Shown: positions 26,201-35,265, numbered from the stretch's first letter. The stretch is 64,000 nucleotides of DNA from Bacteroides sp. GM023 (GCF_014750685.1 NZ_JAAXGE010000009.1:248001-312000); one strand, 5' to 3'. Notes: generated by a model not told the origin, from the sequence alone. A program made the numbers and translations.

Positions 26201-29141
26201 CGGCTAACATATTCCTGGCATCCACTTGCAGGATTTCTTTTGTAAATCCAGTTTCGATAGCCTTTCTTAATTCGTCACGTTTACGACCATGATTCACTAC
26301 TTCACGATATTCATCAAGAGTTTCATTCAACAATGGCAGAGTCAATAATCCGGGAGTAAGTTCGGGAATATCGAGTATTCTTCGAATAATATTCGCAATT
26401 GTCTGAAAGTCTGTACGTGTGGGATGCATCTCCGTGTCTTTCAGAAGCGCGGAGAATGTAACCAATTTCTGTTGGATAGCCTTCAGCAAGTCGATAAATT
26501 CGGTGAGCGTTCGGGCAGCTTCGTCTTTTCCGGCAGATGAATATTCTGTAATGGAGATACCCGTCAACGGATGTTGATGCGGATGCCCGCACGCATTGGC
26601 CGTTCTTACCAAAGATTCAACAGCGTCTTCCCATTGCGAAAACGTATCTTTATCCAATTTCTCCAAATAGCTTTGAGGAATATTGAAACAAGGTTCGGCA
26701 TCCAACGATTGATAATGAATAATCGCATCGTATAATGAAACTCCGAACGGGTACTCTTTATGCAGGGCTTCGATATATTTATTCAATTCCGCCCGCAGGT
26801 TCAATAAACGTTCCGCTTCCTTCTTGAATTCTTCGGGCGGTGTCTTTCTGATAATTTCGGTCGTCTCTCTCAGTTGTGAGATAACCGCAGATTTCTTTGT
26901 CTTGTTGGAATGAATTTCCAGGCAGAACGGAGCAAGGCCAATGGCAGCCAGTCTGTTTTGAACAACGGAGAGGGCAGCCATCTTTTCCGCTACAAACAAT
27001 ACCCGTTTCCCTCTGTAAAGAGCATTGGCGATAATATTGGTAATCGTTTGCGACTTTCCTGTTCCCGGCGGGCCGTGAAGGATAAACGTCTTGTCGTGTA
27101 CCGCTTCGTATATGGCTTCCAGTTGCGAAGAATCGGCGATGATAGGCAATACAATATCGGCAGGAGACAGTTGCTTGTCCATGTAAGTAGCATCTATTTC
27201 TTCCGTGGCGGCTTCCCATTCAATCTTTCCGTTGATGAGGCTCGATACAATTTTATTCTGAACCAGTTTGTGGGCATTATTATGAATATCATTCCACATG
27301 ATAAACTTATTGAAAGAAAAGATGCCAAGGATAGCTTGTTCCTCAACGTCCCATTTGCGTTGGTTCTTGATGCTGTTTCGGATGATAGAATAGATTAATT
27401 TCACGTTTACACCACTTTCGTCGGTAGGCAACGGGTCTAATCCGGGCACGCTGATTCCAAAGTTTTGGCGGAGCATCTCCAGTAAAGTGATATTCATCAT
27501 CGTCTCCTCTTCACGGGAACGGATTACATACCCTTTGGCTGCTGATTTGCGAATGATTTCGACCGGTAACAACAGTATCGGCGCATAGCGGGGGCGTTCG
27601 CTGGAAGGAGTCTCATACCATTTCAGCAATCCCAGGGCAAGATACAGCGTATTAGCCCCATTCTCCTCGATAGATGTGCGCGAAGAACGGTAGAGATGAG
27701 TCAATGCCTTACCTAAATCATTCTCGGACAAGTAAAAACGTAACCTTTTCTGTGAAAGCTCCGAATTGACGAAATCGACCACAGGATTGGATTCGGGAAC
27801 GGATGAATAAATTCCGAACTCCATAGCCGGACTTTCCCAGTCGGCAGGGCGGTGCAGGATACGGAACTCTTCTCCGTCAGCCAAAGCATCTTCCAGGCAG
27901 GCGAGATTTGCCGGAATAAGTTGGAGCGTATTTTTAGTAATACGTATATTCAGCAGGTTATTGCGCAGGCTTAAATCGAGCAAACGCCTTTCCCACAATA
28001 ACTGTTTGGTAATGACAGTCTGCGTTTCGCTGCCCGATAAATCATAAGGATTAATACTTTGCGGAGTGACATGATTCGTTTTCTCTTGAATATGAAACTC
28101 TTTCTCTTCTATTTCCCATGTCTGTCCATGCAATATGCGTTGAGGGATGGGGCGAATTCCCGAATGTCTTGCCCGCTTCACATCTATCGCAAGCATAAAA
28201 TTACTTCTGTCCGCCAGTTTGCCATTCGCTTTCTTCACAGCGTTGTCAAAGTCGGATGGCTGTCCCATATTCATGCAGGTCGTTTCTACCAAAGTGATGT
28301 CGTAGATTCCTTCGGCGGTTCTTTTGGTCAATAAAGAAACATCGTCCACGGTAGGGTCGGGGAACGTTTCCGGCACTAGCCACGCTCCTGCGAAAGCGTG
28401 CCCCTGAGTAATGATGATAAGCGCATTCAGTCCGATAGCCTCCAGGCATGAAGCATAGAGCAGTGACATATCCAGGCAAGTTCCCAGCTTTTGAGCCATC
28501 ACGGAATCTGCCAGGCGGACACGTTGCCCGTATTCTTCAAAACTTGCCGGAATGGTGCTGTATATAATCTGCTGTTCAGAAATAGCGGTATAAATGGCAG
28601 CCATTTGTTTCCTCACTCTGTCCGGGTTACGGCTTTGGTATTCGTCGAGAGACGGGCTGTCCGTCCATTGCCCTAAAATGGCAGCCGCCCTCTTTATAAT
28701 AGGTAAGATGGCGGTGTGGTTGGGAGTGATAAAGGCAGCCAGCATTTCGGGAAGAACATTAAGTCCGCCCCATTGGTCATAAGCCAAGATGTCGATAGGG
28801 TAGGTCTGCGTAAATATAAGCGTTGCTTCGGAAGTGATTTCTATCTTCAGATTGCCGGACAAACGCTCGGTCAGTTGCGTGAAGTAATTGGCCGATAACG
28901 TGAGAGAAAGAGACTGCAAGGATACCGTGCCATTGGCGGGAATCTGCTCAATAACGGTCGGGACAGCATTGCCGAAAGCCGGTTCTGCCGTGATTTGCAC
29001 TTGTATATCCTTAAGTGGGGTGGAAGTTACGTTCTCGATAGAAAGTTGATGAATGATGGATGCACCGTTTTGTTGTATCGCAAAATTAATGAGCGGTAAA
29101 TAGCTGAATTGTACCTTGACTTTGTCCAATCTCTCGTCCAT
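23280..29141 (-). CDS. DUF4011/DUF3320-type SF1 helicase-nuclease with transglutaminase-like module
   Basis: 1953 aa from the ATG at 29141. An in-frame ATG at 29198 would add 19 hydrophobic residues that look like read-through of intergenic DNA. Numbering below uses 29141. About 1-130 is a beta-rich domain. About 150-330 looks transglutaminase-like, with Cys222 (KLGTCLDMS) and His248 (TQGHAFAG). A DUF4011-type region follows. Walker A GPPGTGKS is near 690 and the DEAS box (VFDEASQMP) near 1328, with UvrD/AAA_12-type helicase motifs (NVQGDERD) after it. Near 1630-1710 there is a Vsr/PD-(D/E)XK-like nuclease (YKIDIGI...CDGKNY). The C-terminus holds DUF3320-like helical repeats. Such proteins often sit among defence genes. 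No partner operon is visible; it converges on the retron. Confidence 0.75.
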   Translation of the reverse strand: MDERLDKVKVQFSYLPLINFAIQQNGASIIHQLSIENVTSTPLKDIQVQITAEPAFGNAVPTVIEQIPANGTVSLQSLSLTLSANYFTQLTERLSGNLKIEITSEATLIFTQTYPIDILAYDQWGGLNVLPEMLAAFITPNHTAILPIIKRAAAILGQWTDSPSLDEYQSRNPDRVRKQMAAIYTAISEQQIIYSTIPASFEEYGQRVRLADSVMAQKLGTCLDMSLLYASCLEAIGLNALIIITQGHAFAGAWLVPETFPDPTVDDVSLLTKRTAEGIYDITLVETTCMNMGQPSDFDNAVKKANGKLADRSNFMLAIDVKRARHSGIRPIPQRILHGQTWEIEEKEFHIQEKTNHVTPQSINPYDLSGSETQTVITKQLLWERRLLDLSLRNNLLNIRITKNTLQLIPANLACLEDALADGEEFRILHRPADWESPAMEFGIYSSVPESNPVVDFVNSELSQKRLRFYLSENDLGKALTHLYRSSRTSIEENGANTLYLALGLLKWYETPSSERPRYAPILLLPVEIIRKSAAKGYVIRSREEETMMNITLLEMLRQNFGISVPGLDPLPTDESGVNVKLIYSIIRNSIKNQRKWDVEEQAILGIFSFNKFIMWNDIHNNAHKLVQNKIVSSLINGKIEWEAATEEIDATYMDKQLSPADIVLPIIADSSQLEAIYEAVHDKTFILHGPPGTGKSQTITNIIANALYRGKRVLFVAEKMAALSVVQNRLAAIGLAPFCLEIHSNKTKKSAVISQLRETTEIIRKTPPEEFKKEAERLLNLRAELNKYIEALHKEYPFGVSLYDAIIHYQSLDAEPCFNIPQSYLEKLDKDTFSQWEDAVESLVRTANACGHPHQHPLTGISITEYSSAGKDEAARTLTEFIDLLKAIQQKLVTFSALLKDTEMHPTRTDFQTIANIIRRILDIPELTPGLLTLPLLNETLDEYREVVNHGRKRDELRKAIETGFTKEILQVDARNMLADWNRVSAQWFIPRYFGQRKIKKALHIYALKAIEPDTIKPLLHQIIQYKEESEAVQKYASQLPSLFGRFGKNEDWNTIEQIINDMISLHSHLLNYSKDIAKVSQIKQNLSVQLAEGIQTFRDIHAQSLNEIYQYSDTLANVERRLSETLGISIAELYINSADWIHTGISKAQTWKENLNKLKDWYQWLQTYRTLDKLNIGFIATEYKEKNIPTSQLADSFYRSFYQSAIQYIISKEPTLELFNGKIFNDIIAKYKQISTQFEETTKKELFARLASNIPSFTHEAIQSSEVGILQKNIRNNARGISIRKLFDQIPTLLSRMCPCMLMSPLSVAQFIDTDADKFDLIVFDEASQMPTYEAVGAIARGNNVIIVGDPKQMPPTNFFSVNTIDEDNIEMEDLESILDDCLALSIPSKYLLWHYRSKHESLIAFSNSEYYDNKLMTFPSPDNIESKVRMVPISGYYDKGKSRQNQAEAQAVVDEIERRLRSDELRKKSIGVVTFSIVQQALIEDLLSDLFIFHPELETLALECEEPLFIKNLENVQGDERDVILFSVGYGPDATGRVSMNFGPLNRAGGERRLNVAVSRARYEMIIYSTLRSDMIDLNRTSSIGVAGLKRFLEYAEKGTRNVVNSAANPSSDTSASIENIIADKLRSLGYTVHTDIGCSGYKIDIGIVDTQNESNYQLGIICDGKNYQRTKTARDREIVQNNVLKALGWTICRIWTMDWWEKPDEVIATIQEVISQRASIPTQEESRKTVSYGKESRKEESIKELPIKELPIKEAPVSIESRITADDIPTQKYNSTKIKPSQYSSNDFFADESVSLLTSQIRKLIENEAPISKSLLCKKILTEWGISRLGQRLEIHLETIFDTLKLYRTTHDELVFFWKDEEQCRSYPDYRPVSDRDAADLPPEEVANAVRQLLTDSISLPLPDLVKACAQVFGFARMGSNIDAAMQRGINESIKRGYARIENERIVIN

Positions 29142-29215
29142 GGCAAAAACTGTATATATTAAGACTTGCAATATTACAAAAAATACGGATACAAGCATCT
29201 TTTATTCAGCCATTC

Positions 29216-29247
29216 TTTTGTCAATCAAGAAAATATTTCTACCTTTG
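29216..29247 (+). promoter_or_regulatory. Promoter of rpsA
   Basis: TTTTG (29216-29220), a 19-nt spacer and TACCTTTG (29240-29247), an ideal match to the Bacteroides consensus, 62 nt before the rpsA start codon. Confidence 0.8.
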
Positions 29248-29309
29248 CGCCCGATTTAGAGATAATATAATGTCTTATTTAATTAAAGTTTTAAACAATT
29301 TATTTATTA

Positions 29310-31106
29310 ATGGAAAACTTAAAGAACGTAGCTCCTATTGAAGATTTCAATTGGGATGCTTATGAAAACGGCGAAGCAGTAACAAGCGCAAGCCACGAAG
29401 ATCTTGAAAAAGCTTACGACGGTACGCTTAACAAAGTTAACGACCGTGAGGTTGTTGACGGAACCGTAATCGCAATGAACAAGCGTGAAGTAGTTGTGAA
29501 CATCGGTTACAAATCAGATGGTATCATTCCTTTGAATGAATTCCGTTACAATCCTGACCTGAAAATTGGTGATACAGTAGAAGTATACATCGAAAACCAG
29601 GAAGACAAAAAAGGACAGCTCGTCCTGTCACACAGAAAAGCCCGCGCTACTCGTTCTTGGGATCGCGTTAACGCTGCTCTGGAAAATGAAGAAATTATCA
29701 AGGGATTCATCAAATGCCGCACTAAGGGTGGTATGATCGTAGACGTATTCGGAATCGAAGCATTCTTGCCGGGTTCTCAGATCGACGTTAAACCGATCCG
29801 CGACTATGATGTATTCGTTGGCAAAACAATGGAATTCAAAGTGGTTAAAATCAACCAGGAATTCAAAAACGTTGTTGTATCTCACAAAGCTCTTATCGAA
29901 GCTGAACTGGAACAACAGAAGAAAGAAATCATCGGTAAACTTGAAAAAGGACAAGTTCTCGAAGGAACTGTTAAAAATATCACATCTTACGGTGTATTCA
30001 TCGACCTTGGTGGCGTAGACGGTTTGATTCACATTACTGACCTTTCTTGGGGACGTGTTAGCGATCCGAAAGAAGTGGTTGAACTGGATCAGAAACTTAA
30101 CGTTGTTATCCTTGACTTCGATGATGAAAAGAAACGTATCGCTCTTGGTCTGAAACAACTTACTCCGCACCCATGGGATGCTCTGGATACAGAGTTGAAG
30201 GTTGGTGACAAAGTAAACGGTAAAGTTGTCGTTATGGCTGACTACGGTGCATTCATCGAAATCGCTGCCGGCGTAGAAGGTTTGATCCACGTTTCAGAAA
30301 TGTCTTGGAGCCAACACCTGCGTTCTGCACAGGATTTCATGAAGGTAGGCGACGAAGTAGAAGCTGTTGTTCTTACACTTGACCGCGAAGAACGTAAGAT
30401 GTCTTTGGGTATCAAGCAACTGAAACAAGACCCATGGGAAACTATCGAAGAAAAGTATCCTGTAGCTTCTAAGCACACTGCAAAAGTACGTAACTTCACT
30501 AACTTCGGTGTATTCGTAGAAATCGAAGAAGGTGTAGACGGCTTGATCCACATCTCTGACCTTTCTTGGACTAAGAAAGTGAAACATCCATCAGAATTTA
30601 CTCAGATTGGTGCTGACATCGAAGTTCAGGTACTCGAAATCGACAAAGAAAACCGTCGTTTGAGCCTTGGTCACAAACAACTCGAAGAAAATCCTTGGGA
30701 TGTATTCGAAACAGTATTCACTGTAGGTTCAGTACACGAAGGTACTATCATCGAAATGTTGGATAAGGGTGCTGTTGTAGCTCTTCCTTACGGTGTAGAA
30801 GGTTTCGCAACTCCGAAACACCTTGTAAAAGAAGACGGTTCACAAGCTCAGTTGGATGAAAAACTTGAATTCAAAGTTATCGAGTTCAACAAGGATGCTA
30901 AGAGAATCATCCTGTCTCACAGCCGCATTTTCGAAGATGTAGCTAAAGCTGAAGAAAGAGCTGAAAAGAAAGCTGCTTCCGGTGCTAAGAAGACATCAGG
31001 TAAGAGAGAAGATTCTCCGATGATCCAAAACCAAGCTGCTTCAACTACACTAGGAGACTTCGACGCTCTTGCTGCATTGAAAGAACAGTTGGAAGGAAAG
31101 AAATAA
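29310..31106 (+). CDS. rpsA: 30S ribosomal protein S1
   Basis: 598 aa with six S1 RNA-binding domains. The last four are obvious: each has the GxFIDLGG/GAFIEIAAG core followed by V(E/D)GLIHxSxxSW. The two N-terminal ones are more divergent (VVVNIGYKSDGIIPLNEF and MIVDVFGIEAFLPGSQID). S1 brings mRNA to the 30S subunit. In Bacteroidetes, where Shine-Dalgarno sites are often weak, it is thought to be especially important for initiation. The start region (MENLKNVAPIEDFNWDAYE) is typical of Bacteroides S1. The short C-terminal tail after domain six is Lys/Ala/Ser-rich. The gene has its own strong promoter and an intrinsic terminator, and its codon choice (frequent GGT, CGT, AAA) suits high expression. 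Confidence 0.97.
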   Translation: MENLKNVAPIEDFNWDAYENGEAVTSASHEDLEKAYDGTLNKVNDREVVDGTVIAMNKREVVVNIGYKSDGIIPLNEFRYNPDLKIGDTVEVYIENQEDKKGQLVLSHRKARATRSWDRVNAALENEEIIKGFIKCRTKGGMIVDVFGIEAFLPGSQIDVKPIRDYDVFVGKTMEFKVVKINQEFKNVVVSHKALIEAELEQQKKEIIGKLEKGQVLEGTVKNITSYGVFIDLGGVDGLIHITDLSWGRVSDPKEVVELDQKLNVVILDFDDEKKRIALGLKQLTPHPWDALDTELKVGDKVNGKVVVMADYGAFIEIAAGVEGLIHVSEMSWSQHLRSAQDFMKVGDEVEAVVLTLDREERKMSLGIKQLKQDPWETIEEKYPVASKHTAKVRNFTNFGVFVEIEEGVDGLIHISDLSWTKKVKHPSEFTQIGADIEVQVLEIDKENRRLSLGHKQLEENPWDVFETVFTVGSVHEGTIIEMLDKGAVVALPYGVEGFATPKHLVKEDGSQAQLDEKLEFKVIEFNKDAKRIILSHSRIFEDVAKAEERAEKKAASGAKKTSGKREDSPMIQNQAASTTLGDFDALAALKEQLEGKK

Positions 31107-31130
31107 TCAGAAGTATTTCTAAATAGATAG

Positions 31131-31163
31131 AAAGACGCTCCGGTCATCGGAGCGTCTTTTTTT
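31131..31163 (+). terminator. Intrinsic terminator of rpsA
   Basis: A perfect 12-bp stem AAAGACGCTCCG (31131-31142) / 31148-31159 with a 5-nt loop and a T7 run. Confidence 0.9.
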
Positions 31164-31241
31164 GTGCCTTGTGCCATCCGGGATGAAATTTTATCCGTTC
31201 CGTTGCAGGATTGAATCTGAAATACTTTATCTTTGCATACC

Positions 31242-32180
31242 ATGGAAAAATTCGAGTTACATATATTAGGGTGCGGCTCCGCTTTGCCTACTACACGACA
31301 CTTTGCGACTTCACAAGTCGTCAACCTGCGTGAAAAACTATTTATGATTGATTGTGGGGAAGGCGCCCAAATGCAATTACGTCGTTCCCGGCTGAAGTTT
31401 TCCCGACTGAATCATATCTTTATCTCTCATTTACATGGTGACCATTGTTTCGGTCTGCCGGGCTTGATTTCTACATTCGGCTTGTTGGGCAGAACGGCTG
31501 ATTTGCATATTCACTCCCCGAAAGGGTTGGAAGAACTGTTTGCGCCACTGCTTGCCTTCTTCTGCAAGATGTTGACCTATAAAGTGTTTTTCCATGAATT
31601 TGACACAAAGGAGCCGACTGTCATTTACGACGACCGCTCGGTAACCGTAACTACGATTCCTTTGAAGCACCGCATACCTTGCTGCGGTTTTCTTTTTGAA
31701 GAAAAACAGCGCCCCAATCATATTATCAGAGACATGGTAGACTTTTATAAAGTCCCGGTCTATGAACTGAACCGCATCAAGAACGGAGCGGATTTTATGA
31801 CTCCCGAAGGAGAAGTAATCCCTAATTCCCGATTGACCCGTCCTTCGGCTCCGGCACGCAAATACGCTTATTGTTCCGATACGATTTATCGCCCGGCGAT
31901 TGCGGAACAAATCAGGAATGTAGATTTGCTTTTCCATGAAGCGACCTTTGCGCAAGGAGAGCAGATACGGGCAAAAGAAACTTACCATACAACGGCAGCA
32001 CAAGCAGCGCAACTTGCGTTGGACGCTGATGTAAGGCAATTGGTGATCGGACACTTTTCTGCCCGCTATGAAGATGAATCTATTTTATTCAACGAAGCAT
32101 CTGCTATTTTCCCACAAACGATTTTAGCGAAAGAAAACTTATGTATTGACGTTGACGGAGGGACTGCATATGAAAAGTAG
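31242..32180 (+). CDS. rnz: Ribonuclease Z
   Basis: 312 aa from the ATG at 31242. An upstream TTG at 31233 lies inside a TATCTTTG box (31228-31235) and is not used. It is a metallo-beta-lactamase-fold endonuclease that trims the 3' trailer of tRNA precursors. The zinc-binding motif HLHGDH sits in IFISHLHGDHCFGLPG (about residue 66), preceded by the N-terminal ELHILGCGSALPTTRH and FMIDCGEGAQ. Further zinc ligands are the His in KHRIPCCGF, the Asp in YCSDT and the terminal VIGHFSARY. The length is usual for the bacterial short form. Its last 11 bp overlap the following lipoprotein gene, so the two are probably cotranscribed. Confidence 0.95.
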   Translation: MEKFELHILGCGSALPTTRHFATSQVVNLREKLFMIDCGEGAQMQLRRSRLKFSRLNHIFISHLHGDHCFGLPGLISTFGLLGRTADLHIHSPKGLEELFAPLLAFFCKMLTYKVFFHEFDTKEPTVIYDDRSVTVTTIPLKHRIPCCGFLFEEKQRPNHIIRDMVDFYKVPVYELNRIKNGADFMTPEGEVIPNSRLTRPSAPARKYAYCSDTIYRPAIAEQIRNVDLLFHEATFAQGEQIRAKETYHTTAAQAAQLALDADVRQLVIGHFSARYEDESILFNEASAIFPQTILAKENLCIDVDGGTAYEK

Positions 32181-33717
32181 ACGGTTGCTTCTGGGAATGA
32201 TAATCGTGTGTATAGCTTGCCTGGCAGCTTGCAAAAAGGAGAAACCTTTGTCTCCGATACCGGATTCTCTGGCAAGTCTTCAGGAATTGCTTAATCCCAC
32301 CTATCAGATTAGTACGGATAGTATCCATCAGATGATTCATTCTTATTTGGATGAGAATAAGCAGGAGACTCCCTGGGATTCGGCTTTGGTAGCTCACTAT
32401 CGGGAGAAAGATGAATTTTTCTGGCTGAATGATTCGTTGGTTTCAGATAAGCCTGCTGTACAAGCGGCAGACTCCATGCTGTATTGGCTGGAGAATATCT
32501 CGCAGCATGGCATTAATCCGCATCTTTATCCTACGGATAGCATTCGCAAGGAATTGCGTCAGATACGGACACTGCAATTGCAACAGGGAAAGACTATGAA
32601 CCGACTGTTGGCAGACCTTGAATATCAGTTGACGTCTGCCTATCTCTCATATGTATGTCAGTTGAAGTTCGGTTTTCTTCCTTCAAAAGATAGGTGGAAC
32701 GACTCAATCAGCCGGATACCTCTGAAAGATTATGATAAGGACTTCGCGATGGCTGCTTTGGATTCACTCCGGACAAATGCCAATACAGCCTTTCATAAAG
32801 CGCAACCCTCTTCTCCGCTTTATCACAAAATGCAGGAAGAACTGGAACGTGTGAATGCCTGGGGTGAGACGGATACTACGGATTATTACCGCGACCGTTT
32901 GTTGGTAAATATGGAACGCGCACGCTGGCAATATGCCTTGGATAAAGGAAAGAAATATGTAGTAGCCAATGTAGCGGCATTTATGTTGCGAGCTATCAAC
33001 GAAGAGACAGACTCTATCCTGGAAATGCGTATCTGTGTGGGAAGCGTGAAGAATAAGACGCCCTTGTTGTCAAGCAGAATCTACTATATGGAACTGAATC
33101 CGTATTGGAACGTCCCTCAAAGTATTATCAGAAAAGAGATTATTCCTACCTATCGCAGGGATACGACCTATTTTACCCGCAACCGCATGAAGGTATATGA
33201 TAATAAAACCGGCCTGCAAGTAGACCCGCACAGCATCAAATGGGCTAAGTATGCAGGAAAGGGCGTACCCTATACGGTGAAACAGGACAATAAGACGGGA
33301 AACTCATTGGGACGCATCATCTTCCGTTTTCCCAATCCTCATTCCGTTTATCTGCACGACACTCCTTCCCGTTGGGCTTTCACACGAAAGAACCGGGCAG
33401 TAAGCCATGGCTGCGTACGCCTTCAGAAAGCACTTGATTTCTCATTCTTCCTGTTGAATAAGCAGGATTCATTACTTGAAGACCGTATCCGTATCGCAAT
33501 GGATATCAAACCGGTGACTGAAGAAGGGAAAAAACTGCCTGTCAGTGCGGCTTATCGTGAACTGAAGCATTATAGTTTGGAGAAATATATACCTTTATTT
33601 ATAGATTATCAGACAGTTTACTTGTCTGCCGACAATAATCTGAGATATTGTGAGGACATTTACAAATATGATCCGTCTATATTAAAGGGATTGAACGACC
33701 TGAATTTGAAACCATAA
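32170..33717 (+). CDS. L,D-transpeptidase (YcbB-like) lipoprotein
   Basis: 515 aa from the ATG at 32170, which gives a clear lipoprotein signal (MIIVCIACLAAC, Cys at residue 19). An N-terminal helical scaffold with SQHGINPHLYPTDS resembles the YcbB family. The YkuD catalytic domain follows at about 255-440, with HDTPSRWAFTRKNRAVSHGC ending in nucleophile Cys415 of SHGCVRL. The enzyme would make 3-3 cross-links in peptidoglycan or attach proteins to it from the periplasmic side of the outer membrane. The C-terminal 70 residues (LEKYIPLFIDYQTVYL) are also characteristic of YcbB-like enzymes. It overlaps rnz by 11 bp. Confidence 0.88.
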   Translation: MKSRRLLLGMIIVCIACLAACKKEKPLSPIPDSLASLQELLNPTYQISTDSIHQMIHSYLDENKQETPWDSALVAHYREKDEFFWLNDSLVSDKPAVQAADSMLYWLENISQHGINPHLYPTDSIRKELRQIRTLQLQQGKTMNRLLADLEYQLTSAYLSYVCQLKFGFLPSKDRWNDSISRIPLKDYDKDFAMAALDSLRTNANTAFHKAQPSSPLYHKMQEELERVNAWGETDTTDYYRDRLLVNMERARWQYALDKGKKYVVANVAAFMLRAINEETDSILEMRICVGSVKNKTPLLSSRIYYMELNPYWNVPQSIIRKEIIPTYRRDTTYFTRNRMKVYDNKTGLQVDPHSIKWAKYAGKGVPYTVKQDNKTGNSLGRIIFRFPNPHSVYLHDTPSRWAFTRKNRAVSHGCVRLQKALDFSFFLLNKQDSLLEDRIRIAMDIKPVTEEGKKLPVSAAYRELKHYSLEKYIPLFIDYQTVYLSADNNLRYCEDIYKYDPSILKGLNDLNLKP

Positions 33718-33742
33718 ATAAACATACAGATAACGAGAGATT

Positions 33743-34294
33743 ATGACCCCTTATAACGAACGCGAAGTTCTGAAACTCCTTCAGGAGGAGAGTACCCAGC
33801 GGCAAGGATTCGAAATGATTGTGGCGCAGTATAGCGAACAATTGTATTGGCAAATCCGCCGGATGGTACTGTCGCATGAGGATGCGAACGATCTCCTGCA
33901 AAACACTTTTATCAAGGCATGGACGAATATCGACTATTTCCGTGCCGAGGCGAAGCTGTCTACCTGGCTCTATCGCATTGCGCTGAATGAATGTCTTACC
34001 TTTCTGAACAAACAGCGTGCTATGACTACCGTAGCCATCGACGACCCGGAAGCAATGGTTGTGCAGAAACTGGAAAGCGACCCTTATTTTTCGGGCGACC
34101 AAGTGCAGATGTGCTTACAGAAAGCGCTGTTGACGTTGCCGGAAAAACAACGTATGGTGTTCAACCTGAAGTATTATCAGGAAATGAAATACGAAGAGAT
34201 GTCGGAAGTATTCGGTACGTCGGTCGGCGCATTGAAAGCCTCCTATCATCATGCGGTGAAGAAAATAGAGAAGTTTTTAGAAGAAATTGATTAA
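33743..34294 (+). CDS. ECF RNA polymerase sigma factor
   Basis: 183 aa with the two ECF sigma domains. Region 2 (about 20-90) has DANDLLQNTFIKAWTNID and FRAEAKLSTWLYRIALNEC. Region 4 (about 125-180) has LPEKQRMVFNLKYYQEMKYE and the HTH GTSVGALKASYHHAVKKIEK. It begins 26 nt after the transpeptidase and is followed by a small membrane protein and a periplasmic protein. That sigma / membrane / periplasmic trio looks like a stress-response unit. No FecR-type anti-sigma domain is present nearby; the 125-aa product may fill that role. Confidence 0.9.
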   Translation: MTPYNEREVLKLLQEESTQRQGFEMIVAQYSEQLYWQIRRMVLSHEDANDLLQNTFIKAWTNIDYFRAEAKLSTWLYRIALNECLTFLNKQRAMTTVAIDDPEAMVVQKLESDPYFSGDQVQMCLQKALLTLPEKQRMVFNLKYYQEMKYEEMSEVFGTSVGALKASYHHAVKKIEKFLEEID

Positions 34295-34340
34295 ACCTTT
34301 TAGAGCGTACAGCGTCTAAGGAAAAGAGAGGAGAAAACGT

Positions 34341-34718
34341 ATGAAAGAAGAAGATACCCTATTGAAGAAGCTTGGGATGGAAAATTCCTTCAAAGTTCCC
34401 GGTGGTTACTTTGAAAACCTGACTTCAGAGGTGATGAATAAACTTCCTGAAAAAGAGAAAGTTGTTTTCAAGGAAGAATCTGTCAGCACATGGACGAGAT
34501 TGAAACCATTGCTTTATATGGCTGCTATGTTCGTAGGTGCCGCCTTGATTATCCGGGTAGCGTCGACAGACCATAAGCCTGTTACAGCGGATGATGTGGC
34601 AGTGACAGAAGTGGATACTGAAGTAATATCTGATGAAATGATTGATGTGGCGCTGGATCGTGCCATGTTGGATGATTATTCGTTATATGTTTATTTGAGT
34701 GACGCAAGTGTAGAATGA
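34341..34718 (+). CDS. Small membrane protein in the ECF sigma operon, possible anti-sigma factor
   Basis: 125 aa, 47 nt after the sigma gene. Residues 1-55 form a cytoplasmic segment with LLKKLGMENSFKVPGGYFE, a pattern seen at the N-terminus of many Bacteroidetes proteins encoded after ECF sigma genes. One transmembrane helix spans about 56-73 (LKPLLYMAAMFVGAALII). A short acidic periplasmic tail ends in a conserved-looking YSLYVYLSD. Its position and one-helix topology suggest it holds the sigma factor at the membrane; this is inferred from context. No zinc-binding anti-sigma motif is visible. Confidence 0.6.
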   Translation: MKEEDTLLKKLGMENSFKVPGGYFENLTSEVMNKLPEKEKVVFKEESVSTWTRLKPLLYMAAMFVGAALIIRVASTDHKPVTADDVAVTEVDTEVISDEMIDVALDRAMLDDYSLYVYLSDASVE

Positions 34719-34745
34719 TTTATTAAAACCGATTGAATATAGAAA

Positions 34746-35210
34746 ATGAGAAAAGTAATCGCATTAGTCGTTTTGTTGTGTGGCTTTATGCCTGTTCTTT
34801 GGGCTGCTGACGGGTGTGACCAACATTTATCCCGTGAAGAGTTCAGAGCAAAACAAAAGGCGTATATTATCGAACAGGCAGGATTGACAAAAGAAGAAGC
34901 TGCCAAGTTCTTCCCCGTTTATTTTGAACTTCAGGATAAAAAGAAAAAGCTGAATGATGAATCGTGGGATTTAATGCGCAAAGGCAAGGATGATAAGACT
35001 ACGGAAGCCCAATACGAAGAAATCAACGAGAAAGTAGCCAATAACCGTATTGCTGCCGACCAACTGGATAAAACTTATTTGGGCAAGTTCAAAAAGATTC
35101 TTTCCAGCAAGAAAATATTTCTTGTACAGCGATCGGAAATGCGTTTCCACAGGGAGATGATAAAAGGAATGCATCGCAAGGGAGACAGTAAAGATTCAAA
35201 GAAAAAGTAA
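34746..35210 (+). CDS. Periplasmic helical protein (CpxP/Spy-like) of the ECF sigma operon
   Basis: 154 aa. A signal peptide covers residues 1-20 (VIALVVLLCGFMPVLWA, cleavage near AADG). The rest is almost entirely helical and highly charged, with LTKEEAAKFFPVYFELQDKK followed by long amphipathic helices and a Lys-rich end (GDSKDSKKK). In Bacteroidetes such proteins often follow an ECF sigma factor and a small membrane protein and have been named sensors of ECF sigma. The helical layout also recalls periplasmic chaperones of the Spy/CpxP type. It is the last gene of the unit, followed by a terminator. Confidence 0.6.
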   Translation: MRKVIALVVLLCGFMPVLWAADGCDQHLSREEFRAKQKAYIIEQAGLTKEEAAKFFPVYFELQDKKKKLNDESWDLMRKGKDDKTTEAQYEEINEKVANNRIAADQLDKTYLGKFKKILSSKKIFLVQRSEMRFHREMIKGMHRKGDSKDSKKK

Positions 35211-35265
35211 GATAATAAATCAGACGCTCTGTTGAGTATAAACAGACGTTCTGTTTGGGTAAAAT

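Noticed and set aside
23280-29198. Start of the helicase-nuclease at 29198 giving a membrane signal
   Set aside because: The extra 19 residues lie in the AT-rich intergenic zone with no ribosome binding site; the ATG at 29141 begins a soluble domain. The choice is not certain.
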